8,650 nt of DNA from Actinomycetota bacterium (GTDB lineage: Bacteria > Actinomycetota > Thermoleophilia > UBA2241). The stretch covers positions 25,244-33,893 of the forward strand of contig PKYM01000332.1 of assembly GCA_003132645.1 (NCBI GenBank), given 5' to 3'. The first letter of the stretch is position 1. Every line of letters begins with the position of its first letter. A model generated the notes under the pieces. That model searched no databases, was not told the origin of the DNA, and worked only from the letters and a program-made list of their open reading frames with translations. Shown one piece after another: positions 1 to 3,719 of the stretch. A program made the position numbers and the translations under genes.

Positions 1-541
1 GCTCGTCGTCGTCTTCGTCCGCCTCGTCACCCGTATCTTCGTCGCCCGGCTCGGCGCGAAAGTCGTCGGGGGTCACCTGGTCGAGGAAGTCGCGGAACCG
101 TTCGACGATCTCTTCGGTGTCGTCGACCTCGTGCTCGAACTCGATGGCGTTCTCTTCGATCAGGTCTTCGGAGGCGAAGATCGGGGCGTCGGTGCGCACC
201 GCCAGCGCGAGGGCGTCGCTGGGCCGCGAGTCGACCTCGATGTCTTCGCCGTCGCGCGAGAGCGTGAGCAGCGCGTAGAAGGTGTTGTCGCGCAGCGCCG
301 TGACGGTGATGCGCTTGACCTCGGCGTTGAACTGCTCGATCAGCGCGGTCATGAGGTCGTGGGTCATGGGCCGCGGCAGCTCGGTGCCTTGCAGCTTTAT
401 GAGGATGGCAGCCGCTTCAGGGTGACCGATCCAGATCGGCAGGAACTTGTTGCCGTCGACTGTCTTGAGCAGCACGATGGGCTGCTTGCCGATGACATCG
501 AAGCTCACGCCGTAGATGACCATTTCGTGGACGTCGTCCAT
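1..541 (-). CDS. Bifunctional nuclease (BFN/DUF151) family protein, C-terminus beyond window
   Basis: The reverse strand is open from an ATG at 541 to the window edge, giving 180 residues with no stop, so the gene is partial. The N-terminus starts MDDVHEMVIYGVSFD and continues with LLKTVDGNKFLPIWIGHPEA, then ELPRPMTHDLM and DSRPSDALALAVRT. These are the hallmark blocks of the BFN/DUF151 family, with the domain at about residues 5-130. Characterised relatives have DNase/RNase activity or act in wound and stress responses; the role in bacteria is poorly defined. After the domain comes a very acidic tail (DEDTGDEADEDDDE, about residues 166-179). Many relatives carry a UVR motif downstream of the domain, which would lie outside the window. 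The start is chosen because a -10 box lies just upstream and there is no Shine-Dalgarno sequence. The gene is divergent from the tRNA. The family call is secure; the function is inferred. Confidence 0.9.
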   Translation of the reverse strand, partial: MDDVHEMVIYGVSFDVIGKQPIVLLKTVDGNKFLPIWIGHPEAAAILIKLQGTELPRPMTHDLMTALIEQFNAEVKRITVTALRDNTFYALLTLSRDGEDIEVDSRPSDALALAVRTDAPIFASEDLIEENAIEFEHEVDDTEEIVERFRDFLDQVTPDDFRAEPGDEDTGDEADEDDDE

Positions 542-553
542 GGAGTAAGTATA
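542..553 (-). promoter_or_regulatory. -10 box for leaderless transcript of the BFN gene
   Basis: On the reverse strand TATACT (548-553) is followed by six bases and then the ATG at 541. Transcription starting 7 nt after the -10 box would begin at the A of the start codon, giving a leaderless mRNA. This fits the absence of any purine-rich ribosome binding site. No good -35 hexamer is visible 16-18 nt further upstream. Confidence 0.5.
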
Positions 554-623
554 CGCCGCCCGCGGGCGTTTCGGACCACTGTCGCCGCTGCACTTCCCCG
601 GCCCGCGCGGCGGGCTGCCGTGG

Positions 624-684
624 GGGGCGATCGGGGCCACCGCGGAGGGGCGATCGGGGCCGGCGGCGAGGCCGGCGGCGAGGC
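624..684. repeat. Short GC-rich direct repeats
   Basis: The 15-mer GGGGCGATCGGGGCC occurs at 624-638 and again at 647-661. It is followed by two tandem copies of the 12-mer CGGCGGCGAGGC (661-672 and 673-684). They lie between the divergent BFN and tRNA promoters, in a stretch where no gene is evident. Confidence 0.7.
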
Positions 685-692
685 CGGCCCGG

Positions 693-727
693 GCGGCGGA
701 GGGCTGCCTTCGGCAGCCCTCCGCCGC
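693..727. repeat. Perfect 16-bp inverted repeat (GC-rich hairpin) upstream of the tRNA promoter
   Basis: The arms at 693-708 and 712-727 are perfect reverse complements separated by TTC. The equivalent form has 15 bp closed by a 5-nt loop. The right arm ends 3 bp before the -35 hexamer of the tRNA promoter. There is no T-tract on the plus strand, so it is not an obvious terminator for rightward transcription. It could be a cruciform, a protein site or a roadblock between the divergent promoters. Confidence 0.75.
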
Positions 728-730
728 GGC

Positions 731-760
731 TTGACAGCGCCCGGCGGACCCCCCTAGACT
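731..760 (+). promoter_or_regulatory. Promoter of tRNA-Ile
   Basis: A consensus -35 hexamer TTGACA (731-736) is separated by 18 bp from TAGACT (755-760, four of six matches to the -10 consensus). The mature tRNA begins at 772, 11 bases after the -10 box, leaving a 5' leader of only a few nucleotides for RNase P. Confidence 0.65.
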
Positions 761-771
761 CGCTGGTCCGT

Positions 772-848
772 GGGCGCATAGCTCAGTTGGTTAGAGCGCG
801 TCTCTGATAAGGACGAGGTCCCTGGTTCGAATCCAGGTGCGCCCACCA
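772..848 (+). tRNA. tRNA-Ile (GAT anticodon)
   Basis: The cloverleaf folds completely. The acceptor stem is GGGCGCA/TGCGCCC (772-778 with 838-844), the D stem GCTC/GAGC, and the anticodon stem CGTCT/GGACG (799-803, 811-815) with loop CTGATAA. This places anticodon GAT at 806-808. The T arm is CCTGG-TTCGAAT-CCAGG (821-837), followed by discriminator A and an encoded CCA (846-848). GAT reads the ATC/ATT isoleucine codons. In many bacteria this tRNA sits in the rRNA spacer; here it is a single-gene transcription unit with its own promoter and terminator. Confidence 0.97.
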
Positions 849-889
849 GACAGTAGGATTGTGGTAGGAGAATCCGGCCGCAGTCTTGA

Positions 890-924
890 GCTCGCCACCC
901 CCAGTCGGGTAGGCGGGCTTTCTT
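890..924 (+). terminator. Rho-independent terminator after tRNA-Ile
   Basis: GCTCGCC-ACCC (890-900) pairs with GGGT-(A bulge)-GGCGGGC (907-918) around a six-base loop. The stem has eleven pairs, one of them T-G, and is followed at once by TTTCTT. It ends the short tRNA transcript and separates it from the MarR operon. Confidence 0.75.
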
Positions 925-965
925 GGTGGTTCTTTCTGGAGTGAGCCGTCAAGGCCCGTTTGTAG

Positions 966-995
966 TTGCGTGCGTCAAGCAATTGGTGCTAAAGT
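966..995 (+). promoter_or_regulatory. Promoter and probable MarR operator
   Basis: TTGCGT (966-971) and TAAAGT (990-995) are spaced by 18 bp and would start transcription at about 1002, within a few bases of the ATG at 1005. No ribosome binding site is present, so the mRNA is probably leaderless or nearly so. A 17-bp imperfect palindrome, TTGCgTGcgtCAaGCAA (966-982), overlaps the -35 box. Its TTGC/GCAA ends resemble the classical MarR box, so autorepression by the adjacent regulator is the simplest reading. Confidence 0.45.
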
Positions 996-1004
996 ACCTG
1001 CATA

Positions 1005-1487
1005 ATGAGCACCACAAAACCAAACGCAAAAGACGTCGAACAGCTGGTAGTGGCGTTGTTCACGGCGAACGCCAGCCTGGATCGGGCCAAGCGTCGCAGC
1101 AAAGGGGCCGGCGCCTTGACGGCCCTTCAGGCTCTTGAGGGCCGTGACGGTGTTCGCCCTTCCGCAATCGCCGCCACGTTGCAGGTCCACCCGTCTTTTG
1201 CGACACGTCAAGTACAAGAATTAGAAGAGTCCGGATATGTGGTGGTGGTGGCTGACGATGGCGACCGGCGGTCTTGCCTGGTCTCGCTTACCGAACTGGG
1301 CCGAGATGAGCTTACGCGGCTCCGAAGGATCGGACTCGATCGCTTCGCCAGTTTCGTAGCCGATTGGGATGCAACCGAGGTACGGGAGCTTACCCGCTTG
1401 CTGGAGAAGCTGGAGATCTCCAAAGCGGCCGTCGCTGCGTCTGAGCAACGACCTGTTGGACAGCGCTCCTGGAGGCGAAAACCATGA
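1005..1487 (+). CDS. MarR-family transcriptional regulator
   Basis: A 160-residue protein of normal MarR length. Residues 52-79 (PSAIAATLQVHPSFATRQVQ and on to SGYV) form the helix-turn-helix, and residues 80-95 with DDGDRR form the winged hairpin with its conserved Asp-Arg. Flanking helices, residues 1-45 and 95-145, would make the dimerisation and ligand pocket. MarR proteins are dimeric repressors released by small ligands such as phenolics or antimicrobials, or by oxidation. The single Cys (residue 91) lies next to the wing. It is the first gene of a tightly packed operon and its stop overlaps the next start (ATGA), so the membrane protein and methyltransferase are its likely targets. The start ATG follows a promoter with no room for a leader. 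The ligand is unknown. Confidence 0.9.
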   Translation: MSTTKPNAKDVEQLVVALFTANASLDRAKRRSKGAGALTALQALEGRDGVRPSAIAATLQVHPSFATRQVQELEESGYVVVVADDGDRRSCLVSLTELGRDELTRLRRIGLDRFASFVADWDATEVRELTRLLEKLEISKAAVAASEQRPVGQRSWRRKP

Positions 1488-1990
1488 CCGCTCAACAGGG
1501 CATGGTCACAGCCGATATCGGCAAGCAGTGGATGCTGGCCTTCTCCGCGTTAGCTCTTGGTAACACCTTTCCGCTTCTGCCCTTTCGACTCGTCGATCCC
1601 GGAGCCACCGCCCACGCCCAACTCTTCAGCGCGGGCGGCATGACCGACGCGATCGTCAGCAGCATCGGCTTCATCGTCTTGATCATTACCCCCTTTCCCC
1701 TGTGGCGGAGGCTTGCGGCGGTCCCCGAGTGGCGGCGACTCAAGCCGGTGATGATGGCGGCACGCATCGTCGGCCCCATCTGCTGGATCCTTCTCGGAAT
1801 CTCCTCGAGCCTGGGGTACGCAGAGGGGCTCATGGAGCGGATCCTGGTCACCGTCTGCGTGCTCTGGATGGGCGCGCTGGCCGTCACCCTGCTCTCTGTT
1901 TCCCGCCACCGGAGAGGCATTCAGGGGGACAGGGCTCACTCCAGGGACGTCGTCAGCGCCAAGCGCGGCTGTGCTGATGGTGAGACGTGA
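1484..1990 (+). CDS. Four-helix integral membrane protein, unknown function
   Basis: A 168-residue hydrophobic protein with four probable transmembrane segments at about residues 16-34, 54-73, 89-111 and 118-139, and a short basic, hydrophilic C-terminus. The loop between segments 2 and 3 is rich in Arg, suggesting a cytoplasmic position. I do not recognise the family and see no catalytic motif. The start ATG is preceded by GGAGG (1471-1475) at eight bases and overlaps the MarR stop by four bases. The end overlaps the methyltransferase GTG by four bases, so the three genes are almost certainly translated as one unit. The context suggests a role in the same membrane-linked response, possibly as partner of the methyltransferase, but this is inference only. 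Confidence 0.75.
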   Translation: MTAQQGMVTADIGKQWMLAFSALALGNTFPLLPFRLVDPGATAHAQLFSAGGMTDAIVSSIGFIVLIITPFPLWRRLAAVPEWRRLKPVMMAARIVGPICWILLGISSSLGYAEGLMERILVTVCVLWMGALAVTLLSVSRHRRGIQGDRAHSRDVVSAKRGCADGET

Positions 1991-2484
1991 GAGAAACCTC
2001 TGAACATACGGGTGCTGCGCACTCGCTTCGACTCCTGATGCGTCTTCCCGTCCCTTGGGTCTTTGTTCTGGCTTTTCTTGTCGGCGTTGGCCTGCAGTTC
2101 CTCGTCTCGATTCACATCGGGTCATCGGGAGCGGTGCTTCTCATGAAGATTGCTGGCGGCGTGTTGTTCGTGGTGGGTGCCTCGGTTGCGGCGTGGGGCC
2201 TGTTCATCTTCCATAGGGCAGGGACGACAACCGTCCCGGGCGAGCCCTCCTTGAGATTGGTGACGGAGGGGCCGTATCGATTCAGCCGTAATCCAATGTA
2301 CGTCGGGCTTGTCCTCGCGTATCTGGGAGAGGTAGGGCTTCTCACTCAGATCTGGCCTCTCTTTCTCCTACCTTTCACGGTGGCCTACGTCAATTGGGTT
2401 GTCATTCCGGTCGAGGAAGCAACGCTAAAGGGCTTTCAAGATCGATACGAGCAGTACTGTGCCAGAGTGCGCCGTTGGGTATAG
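1987..2484 (+). CDS. Isoprenylcysteine carboxyl methyltransferase (ICMT)/phospholipid methyltransferase family protein
   Basis: A 165-residue membrane protein with hydrophobic helices at about residues 23-43, 51-76 and 105-137. The C-terminal half carries the family signature: GPYRFSRNPMY (95-105), the acidic pair EE (143-144) and a YEQYCARVRRW end (154-164). In this family these segments bind S-adenosylmethionine and shape the active site inside the membrane. Bacterial members rarely act on prenylated proteins, and most have unknown small-molecule or lipid substrates. The start is a GTG that overlaps the preceding stop as GTGA; the ribosome binding site is weak (GGTGAG), so translational coupling is likely. 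It is the last gene of the MarR-controlled operon. The family is secure, the substrate is not. Confidence 0.88.
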   Translation: MRETSEHTGAAHSLRLLMRLPVPWVFVLAFLVGVGLQFLVSIHIGSSGAVLLMKIAGGVLFVVGASVAAWGLFIFHRAGTTTVPGEPSLRLVTEGPYRFSRNPMYVGLVLAYLGEVGLLTQIWPLFLLPFTVAYVNWVVIPVEEATLKGFQDRYEQYCARVRRWV

Positions 2485-2567
2485 GCAGTTCTTCCAGTGG
2501 CCGGGGACTTGGCGCCACGGGAACGCAATTGGTGCGCGGATGCCCGCGTGTCTCAAGGGAGGCAGGA

Positions 2568-2924
2568 ATGTCGAGTCAGGGAAACTACAGCGAGGTCGTC
2601 CAGGTGTGGTTGCTGGAGCCGGGCCGCGGACGTCCGTCCTTCAGCTTCCGGGGACCGCTGGAATTCCTTCCTCCCGCGCCCCCTCTTCCTCAAGTCGGGG
2701 ACCTCCTGCTTCTGCCAAGGAATGTCACGGGCGACACTGAGGAGCAGTCGTTTGCCTGGGCCGGTACACTCACACCGTTCAGGGTCGTCGAACGCGAGCA
2801 TGTCTACTTCCGGGAGAGCGACGAGAAGCTCGATCCCCGCCACGTCAAGCCTGCTCGCTACATGAGGTCCATGATCCTGGTCCGCCGCGTCACGGAAGAG
2901 GAGTACGCCGCAGACCCGCAGTAG
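2568..2924 (+). CDS. Hypothetical protein, 118 aa
   Basis: Starts at an ATG preceded by a strong ribosome binding site, AAGGGAGG (2555-2562), five bases away, and ends at TAG. An in-frame upstream extension is possible but lies inside the methyltransferase gene and lacks a site. The protein has no signal peptide or membrane segment and looks like a small soluble mostly-beta fold. It has a proline-rich stretch (LEFLPPAPPLPQVGDLLLLP, about residues 32-51) and a later FRVVEREHVYFRESDEK segment. I do not recognise the family. It lies 83 bases after the methyltransferase on the same strand with no terminator visible between them, so it may be co-transcribed. The good ribosome binding site supports its being real. 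Confidence 0.65.
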   Translation: MSSQGNYSEVVQVWLLEPGRGRPSFSFRGPLEFLPPAPPLPQVGDLLLLPRNVTGDTEEQSFAWAGTLTPFRVVEREHVYFRESDEKLDPRHVKPARYMRSMILVRRVTEEEYAADPQ

Positions 2925-2926
2925 GC

Positions 2927-2944
2927 GGCTGGCTGAGCCAGGCC
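2927..2944. other. Small hairpin between convergent genes
   Basis: CTGGC-TGA-GCCAG (2929-2941) forms a five-pair stem, extendable by GG/CC around one bulged G. It lies between the ends of the rightward 118-residue gene and the leftward AhpD-fold gene. It may help stop transcription from either side, but it has no T-tract on either strand, so it is not called a terminator. Confidence 0.25.
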
Positions 2945-2956
2945 ACCACGGCGTTA

Positions 2957-3274
2957 CTAGGGCTTCAACACCTCGTCGATCCAGCCGAAGCCGGCGATGG
3001 CGGCCGGAAACCCGCAGGTCGTGACGCCCAGCAGGGCGGCATGGCGGATCTCGTCGGCGGTCGCGCCCGCCGCGAGCGCCTTGCGCGCGTTGGAGCGTAC
3101 GGCCCCCTCGGCCGAGGCGCCGATCGCCAGGCCGAGCTTGATCAGCCGGGCGGTGCGCTCGTCGAGCGGACCCGCGCCGTCGACCGCCTCTCCGAGCCCG
3201 TCCAGGGCAGCCGCCACGGCCGGGTAGCTATCACGAAACCGCAGGTAGACGTTGGGCAGGTGCTCGTCGCTCAT
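2957..3274 (-). CDS. Carboxymuconolactone decarboxylase (CMD)/AhpD-fold protein
   Basis: A 105-residue all-helical protein whose core, LDERTARLIKLGLAIGASAEGAV (residues 37-59) followed by AGATADEIRHAALLGVTTCGFP (69-90), is typical of the CMD/AhpD superfamily. True AhpD peroxidases carry a Cys-x-x-Cys pair followed by His in the segment that here reads EGAVRSNARKA (56-66), so both redox cysteines and the histidine are missing. The only Cys is residue 87. Peroxidase activity is therefore unlikely, and it belongs to the cysteine-less branch whose function is unclear. The ATG is preceded by an AAGGAGGG ribosome binding site on the reverse strand. It is divergent from the molybdoenzyme operon and might share its regulatory region. 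Confidence 0.88.
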   Translation of the reverse strand: MSDEHLPNVYLRFRDSYPAVAAALDGLGEAVDGAGPLDERTARLIKLGLAIGASAEGAVRSNARKALAAGATADEIRHAALLGVTTCGFPAAIAGFGWIDEVLKP

Positions 3275-3395
3275 GCCGATCCCTCCTTGCCGCTCACGCT
3301 CGGTGGCGGCCCAGGCTTGTCGTTACGCTCGCATCATCGCACGCCGGGACGCGACTGCACGCCGTTCTCGTTTCGGAGGCCGGAGCGACCCCTGT

Positions 3396-3411
3396 CTTGA
3401 CTTTGGTCAAG
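3396..3411. promoter_or_regulatory. FNR/CRP-family operator-like palindrome
   Basis: CTTGAC-TTTG-GTCAAG is a perfect inverted repeat with 6-bp arms and a 4-bp spacer. It matches the architecture of Crp-Fnr family sites (FNR consensus TTGAT-N4-ATCAA). It sits in the 445-bp space between the AhpD-fold gene and the oxidoreductase operon, about 80 bp upstream of the proposed operon start. A Crp/Fnr-type sensor of oxygen, nitric oxide or redox state would suit a respiratory reductase. The regulator itself is not in the window. Confidence 0.55.
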
Positions 3412-3448
3412 TCGGCCGGCAGCGGGGCGCCCAGCCTCGCCGGCGCGC

Positions 3449-3477
3449 TTGTCGCGCGTTTCCGCGGTAGCTAGCAT
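3449..3477 (+). promoter_or_regulatory. Candidate promoter of the molybdoenzyme operon
   Basis: TTGTCG (3449-3454) and TAGCAT (3472-3477) each match the sigma-70-type consensus at four of six positions and are spaced by 17 bp. Transcription would start near 3484, just before the structured leader. The centre of the FNR-like palindrome would lie at about -80, compatible with upstream (class I) activation. Other weak boxes are possible in this GC-rich stretch. Confidence 0.35.
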
Positions 3478-3490
3478 GAAAGCGTAACCT

Positions 3491-3713
3491 GGTGTCCTCC
3501 TCCAAGCCTCTTATGCCCTACGGCGATACGGCGCTACGGGCAAGGGGCCGCACCACGGACAGACCGTGGGACGCCGCTCACAGGGAGCGGCGTCGTGGGC
3601 CGGCGCGGAAACACGCCGACCTCCCCGTGCTTGGAAAGGTGTGCAGGACCCGCAGGGCGCGTGCCTGGTCGCGAAACGGCCGGCGCTCGTTCCTGTCGAG
3701 CACGCACGGGAGG
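3491..3713 (+). promoter_or_regulatory. Structured 5' leader, candidate translational riboswitch (Moco-type suspected)
   Basis: The 5' and 3' ends can pair as GG(TG)TCCT 3491-3498 with AGGACC 3645-3650. Inside is a three-way junction: GGCC(G)CAC 3546-3553 with GTGGGCC 3595-3601, CACGG 3554-3558 with CCGTG 3564-3568, and the perfect 9-bp stem GACGCCGCT 3570-3578 with AGCGGCGTC 3586-3594. Next comes a hairpin capped by a GAAA tetraloop (3602-3617), then ACCT 3619-3622 with AGGT 3637-3640. The segment CCTCCCCGTGC (3620-3630) is complementary, with one bulged C, to GCACGGGAGG (3704-3713), which holds the ribosome binding site. Ligand-dependent capture of this segment would free or mask translation initiation. 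A competing stem, 3506-3518 with 3538-3548, excludes part of the junction. Moco riboswitches are known upstream of molybdoenzyme genes and contain a GNRA loop; matching to that family is from memory, so the class is tentative. Confidence 0.5.
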
Positions 3714-3719
3714 CGAAAG

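Noticed and set aside
131..757. Forward 208-codon frame over the BFN gene and the repeat zone
   Set aside because: It is antisense to a strongly conserved BFN reading frame and runs through low-complexity repeats.
791..982. Reverse-strand frame across the tRNA ending in a TWIRTRDLVLIRDAL-like peptide
   Set aside because: This is a well-known artefact of translating tRNA genes on the opposite strand.
772..2924. Integration of a mobile element at tRNA-Ile
   Set aside because: No direct repeat of the tRNA 3' end and no integrase or transposase gene was seen in the window; only composition hints at transfer.
3492..3719. In-frame 76-residue N-terminal extension of the catalytic subunit from GTG 3492
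   Set aside because: It would bury the Tat signal 100 residues inside the protein. Its codons lie in the structured leader, and ATG 3720 has a well-spaced GGGAGG site.
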